From Photobacterium aphoticum (GTDB lineage Bacteria; Pseudomonadota; Gammaproteobacteria; Enterobacterales; Vibrionaceae): DNA of 53,172 nt. The position numbers and the translations under genes were made by a program. Below, piece by piece: positions 17,844 to 27,091 of this stretch. Location: contig NZ_LDOV01000052.1 of NCBI RefSeq assembly GCF_001029435.1, positions 1 through 53,172 of the forward strand, written 5' to 3'. Each line of letters begins with the position of its first letter. Position 1 is the stretch's first letter. Below the pieces are notes generated by a model. It searched no databases. It was given only the letters and a program-made list of their open reading frames with translations, and was not told the DNA's origin.

Positions 17844-18698
17844 TCACGCGTCTTGCTTGTTTGGCGCGTCGGCCTGTCCTTGTTCTCGCTCTTCTTGCTC
17901 CTGCTCTTTTGCTTCGAGGCGACGTTCAATGGCTTCCAAGCGCGCCAGTACTTGTTCCTGACGGTGCAGCAGGTGTTGCCATTCTTGCTCGTGGCGCTTG
18001 GCGGATTTCTCCTTTTCTTGTTCCGGGTCAGAAATGAACGAGGTGATCAAACCGGCCACCATACCGAACAAGCCCACACCACACACAATGATCCCTGCCG
18101 CTAATATTTTGCCCAGTATCGTGACCGGATAGTGATCGCCGTAGCCCACGGTGGAGATGGTCACAAACACCCACCACAGCGCATCGCCGGCATTGTGAAT
18201 ATTGCTGCCCGGCGCGCCGCCTTCAATCAGCAAAATCATGGCCGAGCCGACCGACACCAGAATCGTCAGCAGTAAAAAGATGGTGGCAATGGTTGCTTCC
18301 CGGCGGTTTTGCCGGATCTGTTGCAACACATGACGGCTGGAGCGTAACAGGCGCAGAACGCGGAAAATTTGTAGCAGGCGGGCAAAGCGAAACGGCTCAA
18401 TGACCGGAATGCTGGCCATGAAATCAATCCAGTGGGTTTTGAGGTAGGTGAGTTTCGCAGGGCTTCGGAAAAAGTCGGTCAGCAGTTGGCACCAGAACAG
18501 CAAGCAGATAAAGGTATCGATACCCAATAGCAGCACATGTGCATTGCTGTCTTTGGGCAGAAAAATCATGGTGGAGACGACCGTCAGTGACAGAAATGAG
18601 AGCACTAACGCCATCAGGCTCATCGGGTTTAATTCGTATTGGGTCGCGGGTGCGCTGTCAGACGCCGCGTGGTCTGATGGCTTAGGCGATTCGTGCAT
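17844..18698 (-). CDS. Voltage-gated-type potassium channel protein
   Basis: A 284-residue ion channel. Membrane spans S1-S4 lie within about 27-125, with an arginine-studded S4 (RFARLLQIFRVLRLLRSSR, 104-122). The pore follows with the potassium selectivity filter TVGYGD at 183-188 and S6 (about 195-225). The tail (about 230-284) is an Arg/Glu/Gln-rich coiled coil likely to form the tetramer. Voltage sensing is inferred from S4 charges. It is convergent with ygiF and divergent from glnE, interrupting the E. coli-like ygiF-glnE order. Confidence 0.9.
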   Translation of the reverse strand: MHESPKPSDHAASDSAPATQYELNPMSLMALVLSFLSLTVVSTMIFLPKDSNAHVLLLGIDTFICLLFWCQLLTDFFRSPAKLTYLKTHWIDFMASIPVIEPFRFARLLQIFRVLRLLRSSRHVLQQIRQNRREATIATIFLLLTILVSVGSAMILLIEGGAPGSNIHNAGDALWWVFVTISTVGYGDHYPVTILGKILAAGIIVCGVGLFGMVAGLITSFISDPEQEKEKSAKRHEQEWQHLLHRQEQVLARLEAIERRLEAKEQEQEEREQGQADAPNKQDA

Positions 18699-19020
18699 GG
18701 CGGATGGGCTGGTTAGAAAAAGGGTGCCGATATCCTACACCCTTGCCGGCCTGACATCGACGTTAATGACCGTAGAAAAAGGAGATGCTCCCCTGAAAGA
18801 CGGGATGCGCGGAGGGGGAAATGTTCACAGAAATTCGCGTAAGTGATCGCGATTTTGCAGTATGTCTTGTTGGTCGTGCAGCATGCTGTGCGATTCCACG
18901 CACGTATCGGCAGGCAGTATGCTATGTTGGGACGGGAAAAAGGTTGGGACGAGACAAGTGCGGCGGTGTATGTCATCCGGTTGTGCTTCGACAGTGATAT
19001 CGACAGGAAAAGGAAACGTA
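18699..19020. other. Channel-glnE divergent spacer
   Basis: 322 bases with no supported gene. It must carry promoters for both neighbours, but no hexamer pair stands out on either strand. It has a short perfect palindrome CAGCATGCTG near 18881. A good ribosome site (AAGGAAA) for glnE ends the region. Confidence 0.5.
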
Positions 19021-21894
19021 ATGACTTCGCAAGATTTGATCAGTGCCGCAATGGAAAAGGCTTGGGACAAAATCAATGATGCCCAACCCGACAGTTTGGC
19101 GTGTTGGCCGGCTCATCGTGCGACAGCCCTGCGTCAGGTGATGGGCTACAGTGATTTTATTACCGCCGCCATTGCGCGCGATGCCACCTTATTGCCGTGG
19201 TTGGATGCCCATTTGGATGATCCATCACGCTATGACGGCTACCGTGACGAGTTGGCCGCATTATTATCGACCGTGCAGGATGAAATCGGTCTGCACCGTG
19301 TGTTACGTCAGTTCCGCCGTCGCGAAATGGTGTGGATTGCTTGGCATGACTTCACCGGTCAGGCGGCGTTGACTGCTAGCTTGGCGCATTTGTCTCATCT
19401 GGCAGAAGCCATGATCATGGAAGCCTACAACTGGTTGTATGCGCAAAGTTGCCGCGAGTTAGGCACCCCGATGAACGCTGCGGGTGAAGCGCAGCCGATG
19501 CTGATCCTCGGCATGGGCAAACTCGGTGGTGGTGAGCTCAATTTCTCCTCCGATATCGATTTGATTTTTACCTATCCTGAAAACGGCGAAACCCAAGGGG
19601 GCCGTCGCAGTCTCGCCAATGCCCAGTTCTTTACCCGTTTAGGTCAGCGTTTGATCAAAGCGTTGGATCAGCAAACCTATGACGGTTTTTGTTACCGCGT
19701 CGACATGCGCTTGCGCCCGTTTGGCGACAGTGGTCCGCTGGTAATGAGCTATGCGGCGCTGGAAGACTACTACCAAGAGCAGGGACGCGACTGGGAACGT
19801 TATGCCATGATCAAAGCCCGCGTGATGGGGCGGGAGAGTTTCACCCAGTATCAGGAACTGCGCCAGATGCTGCGCCCGTTCGTGTTCCGTCGCTACATTG
19901 ATTTCAGTGCCATTCAGTCGCTGCGTCGGATGAAATCCATGATCAGCAGTGAAGTGCGCCGTCGCGGGTTGCACAACAATATCAAGCTGGGGGCGGGCGG
20001 CATTCGTGAAGTGGAGTTTATTGCTCAGTCGTTTCAGCTGATCCGAGGCGGACGTAGCCCGGATTTGCGCGGGCGTGGGTTGCTGGAAACACTCAGTGCG
20101 ATCCGCGAACAAGGGCTGTTGCCGGGCGAGCAGGTGGACGAGCTTGAGCAAGGCTATGCGTTTTTGCGCCGGCTGGAAAACCTGCTGCAAGCCATTGATG
20201 ATAAACAAACCCAGACCCTGCCTGATAAGCCCTTGGATCAGTGCCGCTTGGCGTTGGCCATGGGATACGCAGATTGGGCAGTACTGACCGCCGCCACTGA
20301 GCAGCACATGCAAGCGATCCACGCCGTGTTTGATGACATCATTGGTGCCGATGACGACGAAGGCCAATGTGAAGTCTCTGCCCAGTACCACGAGCTGTGG
20401 AACATGGTCAAAGATCCGGAGGTGTTGCTGACCATCCTGACCGAAATGAATGCGCCGGATGCCAAAACCCAAACCACCTTGCTGGGGAACATGAAAGCCG
20501 AATTGTCCAAACGCACATTAGGGCCGCGTGGTCGGGAAGTGTTAGCTCGTTTGATGCCCAGCGTATTGGCACTGATTGTGAATCGGGAAGATGCGGCGGC
20601 GGTATTGGAGCGCGTCAGCAAGTTGATTGTGCGCATTGCTACCCGTACCACCTATTTGGAGCTGTTGAGTGAACACCCGGCGGCCTTGGAGCAATTGGTG
20701 CGCCTGTGTGCTGCCAGCCCGATGGTGGCAGCACAGTTATCACAATACCCGATCTTGCTGGATGAGCTGCTTGATCCACAGCATTTATACAGCCCAACCC
20801 CGCTGACCAATTATGGGGATGAGTTACGCGAATATTTGGCCCGTATCCCGGAAGAGGATATGGAGCAGCAGATGGAAGCGATCCGTCAGTTCAAGCAAAC
20901 CCAGTTGTTGCGCATTGCCGCTGCCGATATTGCCGGTGTTCTGCCCCTGATGAAAGTGAGTGATCACTTAACCTATTTGGCCGAGGCCATTGTGGAAGCG
21001 GTGGTCAATCAGGCTTGGCTGCAAATGGTGGCCAAATTCGGGGAGCCGAGCCATGTACTGGAGCGCGATGGTCGCGGCTTTGGCGTATTGGGCTACGGCA
21101 AAGTGGGCGGCTGGGAGTTGGGCTACGGCTCCGATCTGGATTTGGTGTTCCTGCATGATTGCCCAGACAACGTCTACACCACCGGCGCGAAAGAAATCGA
21201 CGGTCGTCAGTTCTATCTGCGTCTTGCGCAGCGCATTGTGCATTTGTTCTCAACCCGTACCGCCTCCGGCGTGTTGTATGAAGTGGATGTGCGCTTGCGC
21301 CCGTCTGGCGCGTCGGGTTTGTTGGTCAGCACCATGGAGGCGTTTGCCGAATATCAGGAAACTGAAGCGTGGACGTGGGAGCATCAGGCGCTGGTGCGCG
21401 CCCGTATGATTTATGGCGATCAGGCCCTGCAGGTCGCCTTTGCCCAAGTCCGTGAACACATTCTGATGCAACCGCGTGAGGCGGTCAGTTTGCGCCACGA
21501 TGTGGTCTCTATGCGCCACAAAATGCGTGAGCACCTGGGCGGCAAGCAAGCCAGTATGTTTGGCTTGAAGCAGGACAAAGGCGGGATCACCGATGTGGAG
21601 TTCCTGGCCCAGTATCTGGTGCTGTGCCATGCCGCCAATGAGCGTGCGCTGACCCGTTGGTCTGACAATGTGCGCTTGTTTGAAACCATGGCGGAATACG
21701 ACATTTTAGCGCCGCAGGAGGCCATGCAGCTGAAACAGGCTTATTGCACCATGCGGGACGAAATTCACCGCTTGAGCCTGCTGGGCTTGCCGGCGTATGT
21801 GAACAACGACACCTTTGTTGATGAACGCGCCGCCGTGCAGGCGATTTGGCAGCAGCAGTTATTGCCGGATGAGGCGATAACACCGACGGAATAA
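19021..21894 (+). CDS. glnE: Bifunctional glutamine synthetase adenylyltransferase/removase
   Basis: Adds and removes AMP on glutamine synthetase in response to PII and glutamine. The start is the ATG at MTSQDLISAAMEKAW preceded by AAGGAAA, giving 957 residues (946 in E. coli); the open frame upstream is unlike the family. Two nucleotidyltransferase cores are visible: GMGKLGGGELNFSSDIDLIF (about 164-183, N-terminal deadenylylating half) and GYGKVGGWELGYGSDLDLVF (about 692-711, C-terminal adenylylating half). Both keep GxGKxGGxE and the metal-binding SDxD. The linker region should bind PII. hldE follows by 114 bases. Confidence 0.97.
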   Translation: MTSQDLISAAMEKAWDKINDAQPDSLACWPAHRATALRQVMGYSDFITAAIARDATLLPWLDAHLDDPSRYDGYRDELAALLSTVQDEIGLHRVLRQFRRREMVWIAWHDFTGQAALTASLAHLSHLAEAMIMEAYNWLYAQSCRELGTPMNAAGEAQPMLILGMGKLGGGELNFSSDIDLIFTYPENGETQGGRRSLANAQFFTRLGQRLIKALDQQTYDGFCYRVDMRLRPFGDSGPLVMSYAALEDYYQEQGRDWERYAMIKARVMGRESFTQYQELRQMLRPFVFRRYIDFSAIQSLRRMKSMISSEVRRRGLHNNIKLGAGGIREVEFIAQSFQLIRGGRSPDLRGRGLLETLSAIREQGLLPGEQVDELEQGYAFLRRLENLLQAIDDKQTQTLPDKPLDQCRLALAMGYADWAVLTAATEQHMQAIHAVFDDIIGADDDEGQCEVSAQYHELWNMVKDPEVLLTILTEMNAPDAKTQTTLLGNMKAELSKRTLGPRGREVLARLMPSVLALIVNREDAAAVLERVSKLIVRIATRTTYLELLSEHPAALEQLVRLCAASPMVAAQLSQYPILLDELLDPQHLYSPTPLTNYGDELREYLARIPEEDMEQQMEAIRQFKQTQLLRIAAADIAGVLPLMKVSDHLTYLAEAIVEAVVNQAWLQMVAKFGEPSHVLERDGRGFGVLGYGKVGGWELGYGSDLDLVFLHDCPDNVYTTGAKEIDGRQFYLRLAQRIVHLFSTRTASGVLYEVDVRLRPSGASGLLVSTMEAFAEYQETEAWTWEHQALVRARMIYGDQALQVAFAQVREHILMQPREAVSLRHDVVSMRHKMREHLGGKQASMFGLKQDKGGITDVEFLAQYLVLCHAANERALTRWSDNVRLFETMAEYDILAPQEAMQLKQAYCTMRDEIHRLSLLGLPAYVNNDTFVDERAAVQAIWQQQLLPDEAITPTE

Positions 21895-22008
21895 TCGCGG
21901 TATCAGCGGCGATAAATGGCCTAAGCAGAAGGAATTATCGCCACTGTGATGCATGCTAATTTGGCTTTGTGTTAATATTTCAGGGTTATTTACATCCCGG
22001 AGAAAAAA

Positions 22009-23442
22009 ATGAAACTGACTCTTCCTGATTACGATCACGCCGGTGTGCTGGTTGTGGGTGACGTCATGCTGGATCGCTACTGGTATGGGCCAACAGGCCG
22101 TATCTCTCCCGAAGCCCCTGTGCCAGTGGTCAAGGTTGATCAGGTCGAAGAACGTCCGGGGGGCGCGGCAAACGTCGCCATGAACATTGCTGCGTTAGGT
22201 GGCCATGCCCGTTTGGTCGGTTTGACCGGGATTGATGAGCCAGCCAAAGCGCTGACTGAAAAGCTGACGTCACTGGACGTGCATTGTGATTTCGTCACGC
22301 TGGCGGCTTACCCAACCATCACCAAATTGCGTGTGATGAGTCGTGGTCAGCAGATGATCCGTCTGGACTTCGAAGAAGGTTTCCACGATGTGCCGGCTGA
22401 CGTGATTTTGCCTCGCATGGAGCAGGCGTTAAGCAGCGCGTCTGTGGTGGTGTTGTCGGATTACGCCAAAGGCGCGCTGGAGCACGTACAGGCGATGATC
22501 CAGCTAGCGCGCAAGCACTGTTTGCCAGTGATGGTGGATCCGAAAGGCGCTGATTTTGCCCGTTACCGTGGCGCGACCTTGCTGACGCCAAACTTGTCCG
22601 AGTTTGAAGCGGTGGTCGGCAAAGTGCGCAACGATGACGAGCTGGTGGAAAAAGGCTTGGCACTGATCGAGCAGTTTGATCTTGAAGCATTACTGGTGAC
22701 CCGCAGTGAGCAGGGCATGACCTTGCTGCAAAAAGGCAATCACACGCCGTTGCACATGCCAACGCAGGCAAAAGAAGTGTACGACGTAACCGGTGCCGGT
22801 GATACCGTGATTTCGGTGCTGGCCGCATCACTGGCTGCGGGTAAATCGCTGTCTGATGCGTGCAAACTGGCCAATGCGGCCGCCGGTGTGGTGGTGGGCA
22901 AACTGGGTACCTCTACCTTGTCGACCATTGAACTGACTGAAGCGATCCACGGCAGCCAGGACAGCGGTTTTGGCGTGGTGGGTGAAGCGCAGCTGATCCA
23001 AGCGGTGAAAGCGGCCCGTGCCCGTGGTGAGAAAGTGGTGATGACCAATGGCTGCTTTGACATTTTGCATGCTGGCCATGTGGCCTACCTCAATGAAGCC
23101 GCGAAGTTGGGCGATCGCCTGATTGTGGCTGTGAATACGGATCGCTCGGTACAGGCGCTGAAAGGCCCGGGTCGTCCGGTGAACCCGGAAGATCGTCGTA
23201 TGGCGGTACTGGCAGGCTTAGGTGCCGTTGATTGGGTGGTGCCGTTTAGCGAAGACACCCCACAGCGTTTGATCAGTGAAGTGCTGCCAAGCATTTTGGT
23301 CAAAGGCGGTGATTACAAGCCGGAAGAGATCGCCGGTGGTCAGGAAGTGATTGCGGCAGGTGGTCAGGTGCTGGTACTGAACTTTGAAGACGGTTGCTCA
23401 ACGACAGAAATCATTGAAGCGATCCGTGGCGGTCGAGGCTAA
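22009..23442 (+). CDS. hldE: Bifunctional heptose kinase/adenylyltransferase HldE
   Basis: Makes ADP-heptose precursors for the lipopolysaccharide core. It has 477 residues, exactly the E. coli length. The N-terminal ribokinase-type domain (about 1-318) phosphorylates heptose-7-phosphate and shows GDVMLDRYWYG, ERPGGAANVAMN and the DVTGAGDTV anion-hole motif. The C-terminal nucleotidyltransferase domain starts near 343 with VMTNGCFDILHAGHVAYL, where HAGH is the HxGH motif, followed by NTDRSVQALKG. A GGAG site precedes the ATG. It follows glnE as in E. coli and ends at a strong terminator. Confidence 0.98.
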   Translation: MKLTLPDYDHAGVLVVGDVMLDRYWYGPTGRISPEAPVPVVKVDQVEERPGGAANVAMNIAALGGHARLVGLTGIDEPAKALTEKLTSLDVHCDFVTLAAYPTITKLRVMSRGQQMIRLDFEEGFHDVPADVILPRMEQALSSASVVVLSDYAKGALEHVQAMIQLARKHCLPVMVDPKGADFARYRGATLLTPNLSEFEAVVGKVRNDDELVEKGLALIEQFDLEALLVTRSEQGMTLLQKGNHTPLHMPTQAKEVYDVTGAGDTVISVLAASLAAGKSLSDACKLANAAAGVVVGKLGTSTLSTIELTEAIHGSQDSGFGVVGEAQLIQAVKAARARGEKVVMTNGCFDILHAGHVAYLNEAAKLGDRLIVAVNTDRSVQALKGPGRPVNPEDRRMAVLAGLGAVDWVVPFSEDTPQRLISEVLPSILVKGGDYKPEEIAGGQEVIAAGGQVLVLNFEDGCSTTEIIEAIRGGRG

Positions 23443-23515
23443 GCACCGTCCTTTGTCATGCGCAGGTAAAGCGGGCTGTGTTAGCTTTGCCTGTACCGTG
23501 AAGGCAGCAAATAAT

Positions 23516-23552
23516 AAAAAAGCGCCCCGTCGATGACGGGGCGCTTTTTTTA
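23516..23552. terminator. Bidirectional terminator between hldE and tolC
   Basis: A6 GCGCCCCGT - CGATG - ACGGGGCGC T7, a long GC-rich stem with A and T flanks, serving convergent hldE and tolC. Confidence 0.94.
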
Positions 23553-23580
23553 TGACGGTATGAGACGTCGGTCAGTGGGC

Positions 23581-24870
23581 TTACTTCGCCACTGTTTTCA
23601 GACCGGCGTTCACATCCAGAATGTCTTGCTCATTCAGTGAGCCGACCGCTTGTTTAAGCTGTAGCTGACTGATGATGTAGTCGTAACGGGCATTGGCCAG
23701 CTGACGGTTCGCATCGTACAAACGACGGGTAGAATCCAGTACGTCAACGATAGTACGGGTACCTACATCGAAACCGGCTTCGGTTGCTTCCAGTGCAGAT
23801 TTCGCGGAAACCACAGACTGTTGGTAAGCACGTAGCGCACCGATAGAGGCATTGATGTTGTTGTAGAACGCACGCACGTCTTTCACGACGGTACGGTATT
23901 CACCTTCCAGCCCTTCGCTCGCAGACACATAGGCAAACTGTGCTTGCTTCACTTCAGACGTGGTACGGCCACCGGTGTAGACGGGTAAATCAAGCTGAAT
24001 ACCAGCATTGATCGTACCGTCATCTGCGTTACGTTTTTCATCATAATTATAACCCGCATTGAATGACAGGCTTGGCAGGTGACCAGACTGTGCCAGTGAA
24101 ATGTTGTCACGGGCGATGTCTTGCGTGATGCGAGACGTCAATAGTGTCAGGTTCTGTTGCTCTGCATTTTTGATGAGGTCTAGTACATCCGTTTGCGGCG
24201 CACTGGCTGAGAAGCGGTTGGTGTCCAGAATGCTCAAGTCTTCATGGCCTTGGCCAGTGATTTCACGCAGACCTTCGTAGCTGTTGGTCAGGGCGTTTTC
24301 TGCCAGAATTTCATCTGCCAGTACGCTGTCGTACTGTGCCTGTGCGTCATGCACGTCAGTGATCGCTGACAAGCCGACTTCAAAACGTTGTTTAGTTTGC
24401 TCTAATTGACGACCTACCGCTTTTTTCTCTGAGCGGACAAATGTTAAATCGTCAGTGGCACGCAGTACGGCAAAGTAGGCATCAGCCACACGCAGGATCA
24501 GACCTTGCTGAGACGCGGCGTACGCAGCATCGCTTTGGCGTGCTTGTTTTTCGCTGATGTCGAGGTTGATCCAGCTTGAACGGTTGTACAGTGTTTGACT
24601 TAGATTTACACCGCCGTTAAATCCATCAGGATCATTGTCACCATCAAGGAAAAATGTGTTGTAACCTGCCGTCAGGTTGATCTGTGGCAACAAGGCACTG
24701 CGGCTTGAATTGATGGCTTCAAACGCGGCATCTTTATCAGCAGCTGAACGCAGTAGCTGCGGGTCATTTTGTTTGGCTTGTTGGTAGATTTCGGCAAGAT
24801 CATCAGCCAGTGCTGTGTGGCTGAAGCCACCAAGCGCAACGCTAATAATAAGCGGAAGCAATTTTTTCAT
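23581..24870 (-). CDS. tolC: Outer membrane efflux channel TolC
   Basis: Trimeric outer-membrane/periplasmic exit duct used by drug efflux pumps and type I secretion. It has 429 residues from MKKLLPLIISVALGG, whose signal peptide is likely cleaved after HTALA. AGGAAAGG precedes this ATG. Two OEP repeats are visible, for example DLAEIYQQAKQNDPQLL and AFEAINSSRSALLPQINL in the first half, and LAQSGHLPSLSFNAGYNY in the second. The conserved tail helix segment GFDVGTRTIVDVLDSTRRLY follows. The gene is somewhat shorter than E. coli TolC, lacking its extended C-terminus. It diverges from nudF, as in E. coli. Confidence 0.95.
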   Translation of the reverse strand: MKKLLPLIISVALGGFSHTALADDLAEIYQQAKQNDPQLLRSAADKDAAFEAINSSRSALLPQINLTAGYNTFFLDGDNDPDGFNGGVNLSQTLYNRSSWINLDISEKQARQSDAAYAASQQGLILRVADAYFAVLRATDDLTFVRSEKKAVGRQLEQTKQRFEVGLSAITDVHDAQAQYDSVLADEILAENALTNSYEGLREITGQGHEDLSILDTNRFSASAPQTDVLDLIKNAEQQNLTLLTSRITQDIARDNISLAQSGHLPSLSFNAGYNYDEKRNADDGTINAGIQLDLPVYTGGRTTSEVKQAQFAYVSASEGLEGEYRTVVKDVRAFYNNINASIGALRAYQQSVVSAKSALEATEAGFDVGTRTIVDVLDSTRRLYDANRQLANARYDYIISQLQLKQAVGSLNEQDILDVNAGLKTVAK

Positions 24871-25018
24871 GTATGCCTTTCCTGGTCCTGATAAAAATAA
24901 GAGCAAGGCTTCAGTGTACCGTATGTTTCCTTGCTAGAAACTGATCAATTTAGGGTTTTACTTTAATTTACGTCTTTTTCGTACTACCCAGTCTATTCTA
25001 CTCTATCGCTGATTAAAT

Positions 25019-25046
25019 TTGACTTAAATAAAATCATAATTATTGT
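25019..25046 (+). promoter_or_regulatory. Candidate promoter of the nudF-yqiB-cpdA-yqiA run
   Basis: TTGACT (-35), 16-base spacer and TATTGT (-10), about 105 bases before nudF. The -35 is one mismatch from consensus, the -10 is weaker. Confidence 0.45.
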
Positions 25047-25048
25047 CA
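25034..25048. promoter_or_regulatory. Possible Fur box between tolC and nudF
   Basis: TCATAATTATTGTCA, read on the minus strand as TGACAATAATTATGA, resembles the 7-1-7 Fur palindrome TGATAATnATTATCA with two mismatches. It overlaps the candidate nudF -10. In this AT-rich setting a chance match is quite possible. Confidence 0.3.
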
Positions 25049-25151
25049 TCAATGTTGAATTAAATCATTGCTGACCGGCAAAAGGGATGAAAAAATAACC
25101 CATTATGCCGATGAGGACGCCCGTATTTCGCAGGGAGTGAGAGGAAAAACC

Positions 25152-25811
25152 ATGGCGAACACACACGCAATCCACCCAGAGTTTACCCGTGACGATGTCG
25201 ATGTTTTGTCGATAGAACCCCTGTATCAGGGCTTTTTTACGATGGCGCAATACCGTTTTCGTCACCGTTTGTTTGCGGGGGGCTGGAGTGAGCCGATGAC
25301 GCGCGAACTGTTTGAGCGCGGCCATGCTGCCGCCTTGCTGCCTTATGATCCCGTCACCGACAGTGTGGTGATGGTCGAGCAGTTCCGGGTTGGCGCATTA
25401 GCGGCAGAGTGTTCACCTTGGCAGATGGAAATTGTGGCGGGCATCATTGAAACCGATGAGGTCTCCGAAGAGGTCGTACGTCGTGAGGCGGTGGAAGAAG
25501 CCGGCGTCACGGTCAGCGAACTGCATAAAATTACCCGTTATCTTTCCAGCTCTGGCGGCTGTTCAGAAACCCTCGATATTTTTGTCGGACGGGTCGACAG
25601 CACCACCGCCAAAGGCATTCATGGTCTGGCCGAGGAAGGGGAAGACATTCGTGTCCATGTCCTTTCGCGTGAGCAGGCATACCAATGGGTAGAATCTGGT
25701 AAAATTGAAAATGCAGCCTCGATCATTGCACTACAATGGTTGCAATTGAATTACGCCCGTTTGCAGGCCACGCTTAGCCCTGCACCGATAAGTACAAAGG
25801 AAAACGATTGA
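25152..25811 (+). CDS. nudF: ADP-ribose pyrophosphatase NudF
   Basis: Nudix hydrolase cleaving ADP-ribose to AMP and ribose-5-phosphate. It has 219 residues from the ATG with GAGAGGAAAA just upstream; E. coli has 209. The Nudix box GIIETDEVSEEVVRREAVEEAGV spans about 97-119 and keeps the REAxEEaG core; the substrate loop MVEQFRVGAL precedes it. It is the first gene of nudF-yqiB-cpdA-yqiA, the same order as E. coli, with the TGA stop overlapping the TTG start of yqiB. Confidence 0.95.
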   Translation: MANTHAIHPEFTRDDVDVLSIEPLYQGFFTMAQYRFRHRLFAGGWSEPMTRELFERGHAAALLPYDPVTDSVVMVEQFRVGALAAECSPWQMEIVAGIIETDEVSEEVVRREAVEEAGVTVSELHKITRYLSSSGGCSETLDIFVGRVDSTTAKGIHGLAEEGEDIRVHVLSREQAYQWVESGKIENAASIIALQWLQLNYARLQATLSPAPISTKEND

Positions 25812-26236
25812 ATAAACGATATTCTGTTGATTTTGCTGGTATCATGCGGCTTTACGAAACCAATTATGCGAAATTACTCCCCTTGTTACCAAAGAGTGAT
25901 GAGGTAGGGGATCGCTGCGTTTACAGCGTCTCGGATCAGGAATACCACCTGACCGTGACCGAATCGACGCGCTATACCACGTTGATCACACTGGACTTGG
26001 TCACGGACGACAGCGTCCCTGACTACCTGATCCCAAAAATGACGATTCGCTTGTACCATGATGCAAGGGTCGCAGAAGTGTGTTCCGCTCAGCAGACTTC
26101 CCGCTTGAAGCCGAGGTATGATTACCCTAATTTACGCATGCATCAGAAAGACGAAAAGCATCAAGTGAATCGCTTTCTGGGTGACTGGTTAGCCTATTGT
26201 CTTAAGAACGGGATCAGCAGACAGTCGGTATGTTAA
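25808..26236 (+). CDS. yqiB: DUF1249 protein YqiB
   Basis: A 142-residue conserved protein of unknown function, homologous across its length to E. coli YqiB: VDFAGIMRLYETNYAKLL at the start, TVTESTRYTTLI, MTIRLYHDARVAEVCS and the histidine- and lysine-containing MHQKDEKHQVNRFLGDWL near the end. The start codon is TTG overlapping the nudF stop, with AAGGA nearby, so translation is probably coupled. Its constant place between nudF and cpdA is the only functional hint. Confidence 0.92.
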   Translation: MNKRYSVDFAGIMRLYETNYAKLLPLLPKSDEVGDRCVYSVSDQEYHLTVTESTRYTTLITLDLVTDDSVPDYLIPKMTIRLYHDARVAEVCSAQQTSRLKPRYDYPNLRMHQKDEKHQVNRFLGDWLAYCLKNGISRQSVC

Positions 26237-26266
26237 TAGTTTTAGATAGACAAGGTTTTTGACGTT

Positions 26267-27091
26267 TTGCAGAACTACACGCTGCCACAGGCGGACCCCG
26301 CTAGCGTGGTGCTACTTCAAATTACCGACACCCACTTATTTGCCGATGATAGCGGTAGCTTACTGGGCGTCGCGACGAAAGACAGTTTTCATGCCGTGCT
26401 GGATGCGATCGCGGCGAGCGCTTGCACGTTTGATGCAATCGTCGCTACAGGCGATATCTCGCAAGATCATACCGAGGCTTCTTACCAGCGTTTCAGCGAG
26501 GGGATCGCACGCTGGTCGCAGCCGTGTTTCTGGCTGCCGGGTAACCACGATTACCAGCCAAGCATGCAAGCCGTGCTGCCATCACCACAAATCAAGCCGT
26601 GCCACCATGTGTTGGCGGGCGATCACTGGCAAATTATCCTGCTGGACAGTCAGGTGGTCGGCGTTCCGCACGGCGAGTTGAGTGACGCGCAGCTGGCGAT
26701 GCTCGATGCTGCGTTAACGCAGCACCCTGAGCGCCATGCTCTCGTTTTACTCCATCATCATCCATTGCCAGCGGGCAGCACGTGGCTGGATCAGCACCAA
26801 CTGCATAATGCCGAAGCGTTTTGGCAGGTGGTGGGCCGTCATCCTCAGGTGCGCGCGATTTTGTGTGGCCATATTCATCAGGAATTGGACCGCATTCATC
26901 AGGGCGTGCGTGTTTTGGCAACGCCGTCGACCTGTATTCAGTTCCAGCCTGACTCCCATGACTTCGCTTTAGATCAGAAAAGCCCGGGTTGGCGTCTGCT
27001 GACCTTGCATGCCAATGGCACGCTGGAGACGCGTGTACAGCGTCTGGATGGTCATTGTTTTACTCCCCACTTTGATGCCGCAGGATATTAA
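26267..27091 (+). CDS. cpdA: 3',5'-cyclic-AMP phosphodiesterase CpdA
   Basis: Class III metallophosphodiesterase that degrades cyclic AMP. Its 274 residues hold the metal-binding calcineurin-type motifs in order: LLQITDTHLFAD, ATGDISQDH, WLPGNHDYQP, LLHHHPLPAG and CGHIHQELD. The start appears to be TTG (MQNYTLPQA): no in-frame ATG or GTG precedes the first motif closely, and AAGG is 11 bases upstream. This follows yqiB, which also has a TTG start. yqiA begins at the base after the cpdA stop. Confidence 0.94.
   Translation: MQNYTLPQADPASVVLLQITDTHLFADDSGSLLGVATKDSFHAVLDAIAASACTFDAIVATGDISQDHTEASYQRFSEGIARWSQPCFWLPGNHDYQPSMQAVLPSPQIKPCHHVLAGDHWQIILLDSQVVGVPHGELSDAQLAMLDAALTQHPERHALVLLHHHPLPAGSTWLDQHQLHNAEAFWQVVGRHPQVRAILCGHIHQELDRIHQGVRVLATPSTCIQFQPDSHDFALDQKSPGWRLLTLHANGTLETRVQRLDGHCFTPHFDAAGY

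Larger units (their letters stand above)
24871..25151. other. AT-rich tolC-nudF divergent regulatory region
   Basis: No gene is supported. The central part is strongly AT-rich and contains a promoter-like pair toward nudF and an overlapping Fur-box-like palindrome, described separately. Candidate tolC -10 elements (TAGAAT, TACACT on the minus strand) lack good -35 partners. Confidence 0.5.
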
